The position numbers and the translations under genes are program-made. A stretch of 64,000 nucleotides of DNA, from positions 45,807,269 to 45,871,268 of the forward strand of contig NC_080069.1 in NCBI RefSeq assembly GCF_949987535.1, given 5' to 3'. This DNA comes from Balaenoptera acutorostrata (Eukaryota > Chordata > Mammalia > Artiodactyla > Balaenopteridae). Shown piece after piece: positions 23,040 to 35,005 of the stretch (within the stretch, counting starts at the first letter, position 1; each line of letters starts with the position of its first letter). The notes beneath the pieces were generated by a model that did not search any database, had not been told where the DNA came from, and saw only the letters and a program-made list of their open reading frames with translations.

Positions 23040-23790
23040 CCTTCAGAACTGAAGGAATTATTCCACTGGTGGACACAGATATTCAGACCACAGTGCAGCC
23101 TCATCTACCAATTCTCTGGGAATTGTTTTCAGTGTAAGTGAGCCACCTTTCCTGGGGTCATACCCCCTTCCCAGAGGTAGTCTGAAATCCATGACTTGTT
23201 ATTGTGAGAGTATATAAACCTGGCCCCATGTCCCAGTGTGGGACAGCTCTGAAAGGGCATTCTGGCTTCATAGCTCCTTGTGGGAATGGAAGAGGCCCTG
23301 TATGACGTCATTGCAGTCCATTTTCTCTCTCTGCCCTATCTTATTTCCTCCCATTTCCCCTCAAGAGTACACCCCAGGTGTACTCTTTCCTGGTGGCGCA
23401 GTGGTTAAGAATCCGCCTGCCAATGCAGGGGACATGGGTTCAAGCCCTGGTCTGGGAAGATCCCACATGCCGCAGAGCAACTAAGCCCGTGCGCCACAAC
23501 TACTGAGCCTGAGCTCTAGAGCCCACAAGCCACAACTACTGAAGCCCCCACACCTAGAGCCCATGCTCCGCAACAAGAGAAGCCACCGCAGTGAGAAGGT
23601 CGCGCACCTCAACGAAGAGTAGACACCACTCACCGTAACTAGAGAAAGCCCGCCCGCAGCTACGAAGACCCAATGCAGCCAAAAATAAAATAAATACATT
23701 TATATTAAAAAGTACACCCCAATAAGCTCACTGTACCCAAATCTCAGAGTCTGCATACTGGGAAACAACTTTTGTGAATAGTGCCAGGTA
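23040..23790 (+). mobile_element. LTR-like retroelement fragment split by a SINE
   Basis: The left part runs gtgagccacctttcctgggg, gagagtatataaacctggc (a TATA-like box with LTR-style spacing), agtgtgggacagctctgaa and gtatgacgtcattgcag. After the SINE the text resumes with aataagctcactgtaccc and aaatctcagagtctgc, like the polyadenylation/U5 side of an LTR. The family was not resolved and both outer edges are estimates. Confidence 0.45.
23377..23710 (+). mobile_element. CHR-type SINE, long subtype, with abnormal 5' end
   Basis: From 23386 the body is standard (tttcctggtggcgcagtgg, ggttcaagccctgg, doubled ccacaactactga segment, gcagccaaaaataaaat). The TSD agtacacccca lies at 23366-23376 and 23711-23721. 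Instead of the usual gggc head, the first nine bases (23377-23385) are ggtgtactc, an exact reverse complement of gagtacacc at 23365-23373. Confidence 0.92.
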
Positions 23791-26700
23791 TGATCCCACA
23801 AGGAAGTTGGGAGAGGATTTTATAACTGTGTCACCAGCTTCTGGCAGAGAGGAGCCAATCACTCGTGGCATGTTGGTTTGAACATGAGTAGACAGTATCC
23901 CAAGGTAGCAATGTGATAGCTCAATATTTTACTGATGGTGAAATGAATATTGTACTAGGAAACAAATCTAGTAGTGTGCTCCATGTATCCGTTTTTGAAA
24001 CTGAAAGGGACTCTGTGCATGAAGTAAGGCTATCTGGGTTTATGTACCTGAAAGTATTCAATCTCCAGAACCCTCTGATGCATGCAAAAGAATGCAAAAG
24101 TGGCCCATCCTCCTTGGTAAGGCTAGTACTCTCCCTAGCTTGAAATGATGTTGGAGTTTATTGCAAACAAGGCAATGTGAACCTTTCAAGATCTGTTTCC
24201 ATCTCTGCTCCTGGCCAATGGGCCAATAACTTGGTGAATTCTCTTTGCAATTATATGTCACAGTTTATGAGAGTACATGAACTTCAAGATAAATGAGAAT
24301 CTGGCTAAGGACCATGTACTGAGCCAGGCATCAGTGTAGAATAACCAGGATGGTTGTGATACAGCTGCAGCAGAGAATGGGAGCCAGTTGTGTCTTCCTG
24401 AGGAACCCCTGAGCTAATGGCTCTTCTGAGCTGAAGTGGTCCATGCTCACTCAGTCTCATCTCCCATGACCATCATCATCCTGAGTGCAGCGGGGCTGGG
24501 ATGCCAGAAACTGTCCCCAGGAGTCATGAGATCATTTCTGCACAGGTATTATCAATGCTGTGTTGAGTAAACCTGATGCTTCTTGAAATTTTTTATGTTA
24601 TGAGTTTTATTATGTTTCAGTACCCCAGATGATGTTTGATCAAAGTGAGGACTGCAGTGCCTCAATCCTGAAATGACTGAGAAAATTATTCTTAAGCATT
24701 TTGTGTTACTTGACTGCTTTGATAATTTGATTAAAGTTAAGAATTCTTTCCATCAAAAATTTCAAATGCACACACACATGAAATATAGGCCATTTCAAAG
24801 TTACATATGGACATCAAGTAAAAACTCTTAATTTGCTTTAAAGTGACTTAGCTTTTAACATGCTTAATAGCTCAAATTCATATTTGATCTTTTGAAAGCT
24901 TATTTATAGAGTATTAGAGAAGTACTGGAATTGATATATTGAGGTTCATGCTGATGTTCCTTGGTTTGGAGGAAGTGTTTCAGCTGTGGATTTTGTTCCT
25001 GGGGTATTAAAAAGGTGATAATGCCATTATACTACTATCAGGAAAGATGGTTTACTTAATTGAACAATAAGAGAATATGATTGGTGTAATTTTTCAGAAA
25101 GGTTAGAATGTTCCACTTAAGGTCTGTTTCCCACACCATACTTTAACGTTTGAACAAAGGTTAATAAAGGAGAGAATGAAAATGAAATATGATGAGAATT
25201 TTTAGCAGTCTGTTAAAGAAAAGTATTTGTCATACTTAATTACCAGTTTCTTGATTTTATTATTTTAAGATCGCAAAGGATTATAGTTCATTAATTTGCA
25301 CCTTGAAAATATACACATTGCAGTGGCCTTTTCATTGTAAAGACATCTTATAAAGGAATTTGACCTGTATCATGATATGATGTCTTTTCTGAATAATTCA
25401 ACAAACATTGACTTCCTGGTGTGTAATGAGCCAATTAAGGTCATTTTAAAAACACATAAGTTTCTCTAGGTTGCTATCAATTTTGAATAAGGACAGTATA
25501 TGATATCCTGCAGCTTAGTTTTTCTATTTGAATATATAGTTAACCTCACCACAATTATAGTTTTCTGTCACATGTCCTAATTGAATTGACATATCAGGTC
25601 TTCTATGATCTCTCTAAGTTGCCTTGCTAAAGAGATAAGAAGTCACTCTGAAGAATTCCATCTTCTAGTCAATTTGAATTTTTACTCATGGCTTCCATTC
25701 TTTCTTCTTTTCTATTACGTAAGTAGGGAAGCATAAACAGCACTAGAACAAATAGTCATCTTTAGTTTAATGGGCATAATAATGTTAAAAAAGGTTCCAG
25801 CTTCAATAGATCTCAGAGATTGACATTGAACCTGGAAATAAAAATACCCTTAAAAAATGGGAAGAAAATGCTTCCAAAAGGAAGAGGTAAGCAATAACCT
25901 GGCCCAGTAATCAAACTCTGCTTCTAGATTAGACATAAGAATTTTTACTATGGCCATTGAAAATATGAAGGCCACCTACCATTGAGACCCTGGCTATATC
26001 CTGGGAACCTTAAAAGCTGATGTGTTAAAACTCCAAAGCCTAGGTGTCTGTTTTATTCCTCCCACTGACAATATGTATTAGTAGAGAGACAGAATGATGA
26101 CTATCAAAATAACTAAAGCTAGGCAGGATTTTTTCCGGTTCTGCTTCTTTCCTGGGGCTGGTAGAAAAACAGGACTTAGTCACAATGATCTAGCCCAGAA
26201 GGTAAGTTTAGCATAGTTTTTGGATTTAAATATTGAAAATTTCAGAGTCAAGGTAACACCCTGTTGTCTTTCTTTGTACCAGATTCTGCAATGTTTTAAA
26301 AAAAGCAAGTATGGTATTTTCCTAAAATTAGAAGGCTCATGTGATTCATTTCTAAAGACACAGGAAAGAACAATTCAGCAGAAAGGCCCTGCCTGGCAAA
26401 TAGTCCCTGATGAGCAGGCAACAGAGGCATGCTTTGCCTTTATATGCACGCTACATGTTACTATGTGAATTATGTCACCTTTTAACATCTAACACTGATT
26501 TGCCTCTTGTTTACCTTACAATGAACCCACATCTATGTCTTAAAGCAGCTAGGATTGGAGGGATTATTTGTAAATAGAGGAAATATAGTTTCACTAGTTT
26601 TGGATACAGGGAAGTTCTGTTATGTTACTCCCTAATGGGAAGTAAAACAAAATTAAAGCAGTAGTAGGGAGAGACAGATCTATTGCAGCCACTTTGCCAT

Positions 26701-27264
26701 GGTACACGGCTGAGCCACAGGACTGCAAAGTTTGCAGGGAGTCATTGACAGAAGCTAAGGACAAGCAGCAGTGCAGCAGAAAAAGTGCTTGGCAGGGGGA
26801 CCTTGGGGAGACTGTTGATTAAGGACGTAACTGAGAATAAACAGGGAGACAAGTGAATGAGCTGAGTTGAGGAGAAACAGTGATGGTGCTTAGCAAAAGT
26901 ATTTGTGTCTTTCAAGAGCTGCAGGATCTAGTGAAAGTAACAGAGGTTTTCAGCAGCAGTGGTGGTGGTATCTAGGGAGTGTGGTGGTATGTGACAATCT
27001 GAAAAGCAGAGGTGAACTGAAGCAGAAAATTATGGTGGGGAGAACATACAACAGTGACACTAAAGATTCTAGGGTATACTTGACTAGATGTCATGAGACT
27101 ATGAAAAAGTACCTGGGGCAGAGGTTCCACAATATATTGATTCTGACTGCTGCCCCAAAGTCAATTCCCTTTCCCAGTTGAATCCTTCTAAAGTAAAATG
27201 GAGACAGTGACCCTGTTATTGTTATTCTTTTATTAAGGAGGATTCTATTTAGATTATGTACATA
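23791..27264. other. 3.5 kb of mostly single-copy-looking DNA
   Basis: No confident repeat. The first 750 bases are less AT-rich and might be retroelement interior continuing from the LTR-like element, but no gag/pol motif is seen. Frames at 23913-24143, 26220-26468 and 26903-27181 (76-92 codons) show no recognisable domain or flanking splice context. Confidence 0.45.
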
Positions 27265-27626
27265 TGCTATGGTATGGATGCTTGTGTTCCCCACCCCCAA
27301 AATCCTGTGTTGAAATCCTAACACCTAAAGGTGATGGCATTAGGAGGTGGAACTTTTGGGAGTCATGAGGGTGGAGTCCTCATTAATGGGATTAGTGCCC
27401 TTAAGAAGAGAATTCTGAGAGATCTCTAGCCCCCTTCCTTTATAAGAGTACACAGCAAGAAGACACCGTCTATGAACCAGAAAGTGGGCCCTCATTAGAT
27501 ACTGAATCCACTGATGCCCTGATCTTGGACTTCCAGAATCCAGAATTGTGAGAAATAAATTTCTGCTGTTTATAAACCACACTACCTGTGGTATTTTGTT
27601 ATAACATTCCCACATGGACTAAGACA
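27265..27626 (+). mobile_element. Solo MLT1-type (ERVL-MaLR) LTR
   Basis: A 362-bp LTR starting tgctatggtatggatgcttg and ending ggactaagaca. Diagnostic words in order: ttgaaatcctaacacctaa, ggtgatggcattaggagg, gggattagtgcccttaag, ttggacttccagaatcc, tgtgagaaataaatttctg (polyadenylation-like signal) and ggtattttgttataac. A perfect 5-bp TSD, acata, sits at 27260-27264 and 27627-27631. Only the non-coding LTR remains; the internal part was lost, presumably by LTR-LTR recombination. Minus frames 27091-27324 and 27340-27615 are by-products. Confidence 0.92.
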
Positions 27627-27631
27627 ACATA

Positions 27632-28967
27632 CAAGAGCCCTCAGGTGTTTCAGAAATGTAGAAGAAAAAAAAAAAAGTGAACTGGATGGAGTAGTTCTGC
27701 TGAAGGATGTGGCAACAAACCCCCAAGTATCTCACTAAAAATTGTCCATTTCCTGTTCTCGAAACTGAGTACTTAGATTTTTCTCCTGATTGACCAGGGG
27801 GCATTGTTTATAATTCATAAAAAGATAATGGTTAAATAAAACGAGCTAACTTAAGTGCCAGCCTTTCATTTTAAGCATGTGAGAATATTCCACTAGGTGC
27901 TATAACTAAGTTTTAACTTTTATTGGACATCTACATCATTAGGAAGCCTTAAGTTTTGTACATTTTTGAAGAAAAATATCAAGGATTGTAAAATTTATTA
28001 ATATCCATATTTCATACTTGAGAAAACAAATATTTAAAGACATTAAGTAACTTGAATGCTGAAAAAATATATCTGATAATTTGGTAATAAATAAATAGTG
28101 CATGTGAATATACATACGTGTGTATATATATATTTCTCATAATTGCCTCAAATTTCAGCTTAGCTTTGATAGTGAAAATCTGGCTTAGCTCAGTTTGTAC
28201 ACGGCTCTATCTTTTCATTAACTCTCCATTTCATTTGGACCTCGCTAAGCCATGTTAGCTGTCAAGGATCAGAAAAGAGCTTTATGTGAATTATTCATTA
28301 GGATGAGTGGGGAAGTATTCCACTCCTGAAACAGTGCTTCTGCTACCTAATACAGGATTTCATGTCAGCTGCCCACCTACACAGGTGTTTGTTCAATCTG
28401 GCTATAGCCATTTTTATTAAAGAGCTTTCTAAAAACTAAAACTAGCCGACCTCTTTACATTTTAAAATTTCTTTTATAATTACTCTATTGTGAAAATTGT
28501 CCTGCAATTGTATTACTTTGCAGGACTTTTTCTGAGATGATGTAGTGACGACAGTTTGATTTAATCTTCAAGTATAAGACTGGATAGACACGGTTCATAG
28601 GAGTACATCTTGTGAGAATGGTAATATGTAATATGTAATATGACCACATTTACTCGTTTGCCCTGTCAGCTATTATAATTTAATAATTTAATTCAATTTC
28701 TTTCCTTTTTTTTTCTCTTTGAAATACATGCATACACATTAACTTTCACATTTAATTTAATTTTAAAATTAGATGTCAGGAGGCCTTTTTCCAAGGTCAA
28801 TAAGCAAGGTCCTTAATCAAGGTACACGTCCTTTACTTCAACCACTCTGAAAGAGGGTCACCATCCTTGTTCTTAAAAATATCTCATTAAAAGGTCTGTC
28901 ACTTTAAAACATATTATGGACATTTTGAATTTGTATCCTGTCTTTCTTAAAATGCTGTCTTCTAGTG
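27632..28967. other. Single-copy-looking DNA, possible conserved non-coding segment
   Basis: A weak antisense MIR-like stretch may lie at 27990-28060. A TA/TG patch occurs at 28105-28135. From 28150 to 28520 the sequence is complex, free of any recognised repeat and of long frames. A three-fold gtaatat unit is at 28621-28641. Confidence 0.4.
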
Positions 28968-29179
28968 CAGTTACTCAACCTTAGTACTGTTGGTATTTTG
29001 GGCCAGTTAAGAGGCTGCCCCGTGCATTGCAGACTGTTAAGTGGTATCCCTGGCCTCTGCCCTCTAGATGCCAATAGCACCTGCTTCCCCGCAAAGTTAT
29101 GGCAATCAAAAATATCTCTAGACATTGTAAAGTGTCTTCCGACTGGGCAAACTCCACTACGCCTAGCTGAGAACCACTG
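28968..29179 (-). mobile_element. MER5A-type non-autonomous hAT-Charlie transposon
   Basis: Starts cagttactcaacctt and ends gctgagaaccactg, the hAT terminal inverted repeats. The interior has tattttgggccag, tgcattgcagactgtt, ccctggcctctgccctctag, atgccaatagcacc and caaaaatatctctagacattg, the antisense MER5A order. The flanks ttctagtg (28960-28967) and tcatagtg (29180-29187) agree in 6 of 8 bases, and the left one fits the hAT target preference around TCTAG. It has no transposase. The 73- and 78-codon frames over it are by-products. Confidence 0.88.
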
Positions 29180-29187
29180 TCATAGTG

Positions 29188-29494
29188 GTGATCTGGATTA
29201 GAAAGCCCTTATCTGCTTATCTAACTCCACTTATATGTGTTCTTTGTACCTGTGATTCTTCTTCAATCTGCATTTTCTTTTCAATTTAGAAACCAGCATT
29301 TTGATTTTATAACTAACAGCATTTGTTACATATTATGAATGTTATTGCTTGTGTATTATTTCCTGCTAGGGAACTATATCATTAAATGATATTCATTTCA
29401 AAACATTCAAGGTGTTATTGGATTCTAATTCAGAAAGGTCTTTGAAAGGAAAATGTGTATGGAATAATACATTGTCTCAGGGAGTCACTGAAAG
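29188..29494. other. Single-copy-looking DNA, nothing recognised
   Basis: Pyrimidine-rich beginning, AT-rich remainder, no frame of note. Confidence 0.4.
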
Positions 29495-29560
29495 AAATAT
29501 TTATTCAATGTCAACTACACAGCAGGTACTATGCTAGGCCCTTATATACAAAGCAAAAAA
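29495..29560 (-). mobile_element. L2 3'-end fragment, antisense
   Basis: The sequence atttattcaatgtcaactac, then gcaggtactatgctaggccc, corresponds to the reverse complement of the L2 3' terminus. Confidence 0.55.
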
Positions 29561-29799
29561 AAAAATGTGGTTTATGATTTAATTAAGATTATTTAATAAG
29601 AAATTTAAAATATTAACATAGAGAAACTATAATGTAAAATGTGACCACATACTACCTACAACTTTTCTAAGTGGGCCAAGAAAGTGTTCCCAAAGCATTG
29701 TCATATAACCTGAGGTTTAACAGATGATGAGAACCTAGCAATCAAAAGGTGTGAGCCTTTCTGAGTTAGGAACGTCAATGCTGGGAAATGATGATGATA

Positions 29800-30045
29800 A
29801 AGTGAACACACATCTATTATTGAATTTATGCTGGGTAGTTTGCCGAGCACTTAACTGGCATTGGATCTAATGTTTGTACTTTCTAATTAGGTCTAGTCAT
29901 CAACAACTCTTTGAAGTAATTTTTACTATTGTCATTTTAGAAATATAGATATCATGGTAGAGGGAGGTAAATAACACGTGGATTAAGTTGTTCAGTTAGG
30001 TGTGAATCCCAGATCTGACAGCCTCATGAGTCAAGGTCCTTAAAA
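29800..30045 (-). mobile_element. MIR SINE, antisense
   Basis: Runs in antisense MIR order: ctattattgaatttatgctg, gccgagcacttaactggc, catcaacaactctttgaag, tactattgtcattttagaaa, gttcagttaggtgtgaatcc and cagatctgacagcc. Strongly diverged, as expected for MIR. Confidence 0.6.
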
Positions 30046-30109
30046 TTACCTTATATTATATTATGTTCCTATGTCATATCACTTTATAAAAGAGCTAAAA
30101 AGGTTTATA

Positions 30110-31260
30110 ATATCTGTAAGTGGATTGAAAGGAGGGGATGAGGGTCTATGGGGTAAGGAGAAGACTCAGAATAGCCTTGAAAGGTTATCGGGGACTAGAT
30201 CATGAAAAGCCACGTGAGAGAGATTGGATATTATCTTAAATGCAGTGGAAAGCTAAAAATGAGATTTAATGGAGCTAACGTCATTAGATTAACATTTTTC
30301 AAGGTTCTTTTTGTCTGAAGAAAGGAGCACTGATTGGAGGGGTGTGGGAAGTTAAGGCAAGGCAGAGATCCAGGTGAGAGATAAATGTGATGTATGTGGG
30401 TGATGAAAGTGGATTTGGAGTTAATTGCATACACTTGAAATGTGGTTGGGAAATTTAATTGGAAGGTATTGCAGATTGGCTTTCTCAGGAAGCTGACTCT
30501 GAGATGGCAAGGAATATTCAGGAACATGATTAGGGAGTGCTCTTAAGAATAAACACCTGTGGGGTAAGAGAAAGAAGTCGGATTGAGCAGAGGGCAAAGT
30601 TAGGCTGCAGTGCAGCAACAAGAAATGATTTAACTGTAACTGAGTTGTGCATTCAGAGTTGTACTGGGCTGGAGTGAAAGAGTCTGAGCTTTATATCTCC
30701 ACGTGGAGTAGTGGATGCAGGCTGCCACCAGGAAGAGGGGGAGCTTGGGAGATCTCTTCAGCTGGGAGCAATCCCTGAACAGCACTGGCAGCTGATGACC
30801 ATCAGCTGGCAGCTCTCTTAGACGCTAGATCCTTCAGTCTTGAAGAGTAAACTGGTTGGTGCTCCTGGAAACCCAGAATAGAAGACTCTCTGCAAAGGCT
30901 GGAAGATGAGGATAGAGACATGTTAAGAGTTGTACCCTGGTTAATGGATTCAGCAGTATATCGACTGGCTTTTCCAAACGCTAAGTTCATCATCAAGAAT
31001 AATCAGGTATGTGGAGAAAAATGACTAACTTAATTTTGGACAGATTTGGAATTAAATTGCATATTAGGTGTCCAAGTGAAAAATGCCAGTAGCGACTCTG
31101 ATACACGAGTCTGAGAGGTCTGATAGGAGAAAAGTATGATAAAAATTTGAGATTCATCAATATGCAGATATAATTGCCCATATGAAATGAATAAAATTAC
31201 CCTGGGAGAATGTTTAGAGGGAAAAAAGGGTGTCCAAAAATACCAGCCTAGCACAATTTC
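30110..31260 (-). mobile_element. Ancient L2 (ORF2 3' region), antisense, interrupted
   Basis: The left piece (30110-30464) has gaaaggttatcggggactag, gtggaaagctaaaaatgag, gagcactgattggagggg and gatccaggtgagagataaat. The right piece (30986-31260) has taattttggacagatttgg, attaggtgtccaagtg, atacacgagtctgagagg and gagattcatcaatatgcag. Both are reverse complements of consecutive parts of L2 ORF2. About 520 bp between them is foreign, so a later element inserted. No frame survives. Confidence 0.65.
30465..30985 (+). mobile_element. Insert within the L2, LTR-like, unclassified
   Basis: The text ggctttctcaggaagctgac, ctctgagatggcaagg, ttagggagtgctcttaag, ggttaggctgcagtgcag-like words, ttgggagatctcttcagc, gctgggagcaatccctgaac and ccttcagtcttgaagagtaa follows a dispersed mammalian repeat that I recognise but cannot name. 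It is GC-richer than the L2 around it. Its edges are inferred from where L2 similarity stops and resumes. Confidence 0.4.
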
Positions 31261-33409
31261 ATTTGGTGTTATTTACTTTTAAATTACAGAGATATTTAAA
31301 GTTTTGTTTTTATTTTAGTCACCTGTTTTATTGATAATCAATTATGGGAGAGAAGGGAATACCATTTCTAAAAATATCATTTAATTCTCTATGAAAGAGT
31401 AGATAGTTGGTAAATAAAAATACAAATAGAACCATGAAACAGCTTAAGTAGTCTGGAAGGGAGAGCACCGTAAGGCTGATCGTGGAGGGTAGTTTTGGCT
31501 TTCACTGGAGGAACACTGTAGCATATGGCTGTTTACCTTCATACTGTATTCCTGTATTTTGGGTCTTGATTTCTGTTGATTACCTGAAACTCTTAGAATC
31601 ATAGGAGAGTTTTCTGTTTTAAATTTTTCCAAACACTTGGTCCATTTCATCTCCTTTTCTTGCTTATCACTTCATTTTGAAATAGCACTCTGTCAGAACA
31701 AAATATGGCAATCTCTAAAACAGTTTGGGGGAAGGTAAAACTGCAAAAATTTTACTATTTTTTTTTCTTTTGCCATTTCCTCTTCAGTTTCTTTGCTCTT
31801 ATATTTTTTTCTGCTTGTTTTTCTTTCTATATGTCTCCAAAGACCTTTTGAAATTGAAGCTTCTGAATTGGGTGTTATAATTACTTCTGATTAATACAGC
31901 ATCCCATGAAGCTTATAAAGTCTGTTCATTTTCTTCTCACTAAAATGATTCAATTGTCAAACAAATAATGATAAGGTTAAGACGTCTTTTTATTATGAAA
32001 GTTTGAAGATCATTATTCTAATATACATATGTCAGCTGTTATGTGCCAGAAGGATAATTTAAATGAAGACCACTATTTTGATTTTTTAAAAAATTTACTC
32101 TTACCCTTGGGCAATGTATGTTTCATATTTTAACATGGAATTTCTGTGGAAATCTCTCAATATATTGCAAAGATGTTTAATATATTCATTCATGGTCAGA
32201 GTTATACTGATCCTGTACAGTAACTTCATTTAAATCTTAGTAACTTTAAAATCAGGTCAGTAATTTTCTTAATTTAGGGAGATGTTCGTATGGAAACTAA
32301 AGTGGGTTTTGGCTGAATTAAATATATTGTCATTACATGCTGATAACATGCATCAAAGTTAATTGTTTATTAATAACCTAAGGGCCACATCATAAGGGGA
32401 CAAGTGTTATCAAAGAGGTAATATCCAAGTAGAAGATACCAGTCAGAACAAAATCTAGAATGAGAGCATAACAAACCATGCTTTAAAATCAGGAGGCTTT
32501 ATTTTTTAAGGGTCAAAATACCCATTCTTAAACACAGGGACCCTTGGTAATGTGGGAAAGAAGGAATAGAAAGAATATCTAGAGGTAAATGTTGTGAACC
32601 AGGAAATACAAGTTCCCATAAAAGTAAAATAATTCACAAGCTTGAGGGATAGAATATCTGGCAAATTATCTTAGTCACATTGCTTGTGTTTGAGGCCACA
32701 ATTCCTCAATCAAGTAGGTCAAGGAGAGGAGGAAGGCTAAAGCAAATATAAGAGCAGCTAGACAAATGATGTGGCACTTTAGCAAGGGAATCAGCCTACA
32801 GGGGAGATTCGGAGAGACCTCTGCAAGTAGAAACACCGGGATCAGGAAAAAGCATTACTGAATTAATGTCAATGGTTTTAAATTTGAAGAGGAAAGAATT
32901 GGAGTTACAGAATGGCTTCTCAACACTGACATTACTTAGAATATTAGCCAAGAAGAAGTCTGGCTCCAAATTAGAGTATTTTTTTTAATGTGTAATATTA
33001 ATCCATAAAATTGAGTGTCTGTTATATATACATATATATACATATACGTGTGTATACAACACAACATAATTAGGTAAGCAAACCCCACTCCCACCACAGA
33101 GTAGAATATAATGAAGGCAATCACAAAGATCAGTGTGTTCCTCCTCACTGTAAATTTTGTTTATAATTCCTTTCCTTCTTTTCTATATATATACATTTAC
33201 TACATATAAGAATAATTAAAAATAACACATGCTAGGTTTGCTACTTGGAGTTTATAAAAATGTTGTCATACACTCTGTAGGATTCTGAAATTTTGTTTAC
33301 ATTTACCACGCATATAAGGCATTCAAAATACCGTATTGTTAATTTTGCTGTTTTGAGCTTTATAAAAATTGTATTATACTATATCCAGTTTCCTGATCAT
33401 TGTTTTTTC
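31261..33409. other. 2.1 kb of single-copy-looking DNA, no gene seen
   Basis: A TA/CATA-rich patch lies at 33010-33055 and a shorter one at 33183-33196. The minus frames 31444-31650 and 32936-33148 have no domain; the latter runs through the TA patch. Confidence 0.5.
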
Positions 33410-33960
33410 TACAGTAATATCCTGTGGAATGGAAAGACTGAAATTTAAAAAACGTTTCTACCCCAGTGGACATTTGAGGTTTTATTTTTCTTTTTAAAAT
33501 TTTTATTAGGAATATTGCTGTTCATCTTTACAAGATAATTTTAATCTGTTTCCATTGCGATGTGATGTGATTGACCAATTTACATTCTCCAGCAATATGA
33601 GTTTCTTTTAATTTATATAAATTTCAAAATTTGGTGTTGTCACACTTCATCAGTTCTGTGAGTCAAGTGCTAAGCAATTTATAACTTGTTTTGGTGGTCT
33701 TAATTTATATTTCCTTAGTTGCTAATGAACTCAAGTCTCTCTTCATATTATTTCTACCACTACAGTCGTTTTTTCATTTGGCAGGTGCAGATTCTTTCTC
33801 AGTGTTTACATTAGGTTGTTTCCCCTTTTCTTATTGTGTTGTAACATTTAAAAAATATGCAGTATTCTAATGCTAATATTTTTTAATTATATGGATTTCA
33901 AATATATTCTGATATTTTGTGGCTTTTCACTTGTCAAAGCCCTCCAACAAGAGACTACCA
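33410..33960 (-). mobile_element. Ancient L1M/HAL1-type fragment, antisense
   Basis: The reverse-complement order of old L1 ORF2 end: ctacagtaatatcctgtgg, ccagtggacatttgaggt, accaatttacattctccagc, ggtcttaatttatatttcc, ttagttgctaatgaactc and ccccttttcttattgtgttg. Heavily decayed; the 64-codon frame at 33870-34064 is chance. Confidence 0.65.
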
Positions 33961-34302
33961 GGAACACAACAGTAGTTAAATACGTTTGCTATTCATTGCT
34001 TACTACTGTGAAGGAGAATCCACAGCATGGGAACCATGGATACGCCAGAAAGAGAGTGATATAAAAGTCTTATTACAGGATTTGGGCTTTTGTTAGGTAG
34101 TTTTGGAGAGTTTAAGGAAGTGAGTGTTGCTCTGGATTGGATTCTGTTGGGAAGTTCTGTTAATTCTATGATTGGGTAGCTCGATAAATCTTATCTGGAA
34201 GGCGAGAAGATAAATGTGAGGCTAAAGCTATAATTGGTAAGAGGCAGCAGTCATTCATGTTACCTTGTGTAGGGGGATGTTTGGTTGTATTTGTGATCTG
34301 GG
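33961..34302. other. Possible retroelement sequence, unclassified
   Basis: The words tccacagcatgggaaccatgg, split as catgggaaccatgg and gccagaaagagagtgatat, and cttattacaggatttgggc look like dispersed-repeat text, and the stretch runs into the LTR-like sequence beyond the SINE (34632). It may be one element with it. Not identified. Confidence 0.3.
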
Positions 34303-34317
34303 GAGTGTTTGTATTTT

Positions 34318-34613
34318 TTTTTTTTTTAATTAATTAATTTATTTATTTTTGGCTGTGTTGGGTCTTCGTTTCTGTGCGACGGCTTTCTCCAGTTGCGGCG
34401 AGGGGGGGCCACTCTTCACCGCGGTGCACGGGCCTCTCACTGTCATGGCCTCTCTTGTTGCGGAGCACAGGCTCCAGATGCGCAGGCTCAGTAGTTGTGG
34501 CTCACGGGCTTAGTTGCTCCGCGGCATGTGGGATCTTCCCAGACCATGGCTCGAACCCGTGTCCCCTGCATTGGCAGGCAGTTTCCCAACCACTGCGCCA
34601 CCAGGGAAGCCCC
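34318..34613 (-). mobile_element. CHR-type SINE, short subtype, antisense, full length
   Basis: The minus strand begins gggcttccctggtggcgcag, has ggttcgagccatgg, a single ccacaactactgag segment, tgaagagtggcc, gacccaacacagccaaaaat and a taattaatta-rich tail. The exact TSD gagtgtttgtatttt is at 34303-34317 and 34614-34628. Three frames of 62-90 codons across it are by-products. Confidence 0.95.
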
Positions 34614-34631
34614 GAGTGTTTGTATTTTGAC

Positions 34632-35005
34632 ATCATTATGGAGTAGTCTAAATAAGGTTCCCAGATATATCCATGTTCTAATGCCCACACCCTGTGTATG
34701 TTACTTGATATGACAAAAGAAACTTTTCAGATGTAATTAAGTTAAAGATTTTTGAGATGGGGGATTATACTGGCAATCTGAGTGGATCCTGAACATAGTC
34801 AGAAGTGTTTTTGTAAGAGGGAGTTATAGGAAGATTGGACTGTAGAAGAGAAGGCAATGTGAACCAGAGATTGCAGTGATGTGGATACAAGCCAAAGAAA
34901 GTTAGCAGCGACTAGAATCTGTCAGAAGAAAGAGTTTTTCCTCTGGAGCCTCCAGAATGCACCAATTTTGCCCACACTTTGATTTTAGCCCCATGACTCA
35001 CTTTG
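34632..35005 (+). mobile_element. MaLR-like (MLT1 group) LTR fragment
   Basis: In order: agatatatccatgttctaat, cagatgtaattaagttaaag, gagatgggggattatactgg, caatctgagtggatcc, ctctggagcctccagaatgc and cacactttgattttagcccc. These are typical of an MLT1-group LTR in sense orientation. Its 3' portion is missing. Non-coding. Confidence 0.6.
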
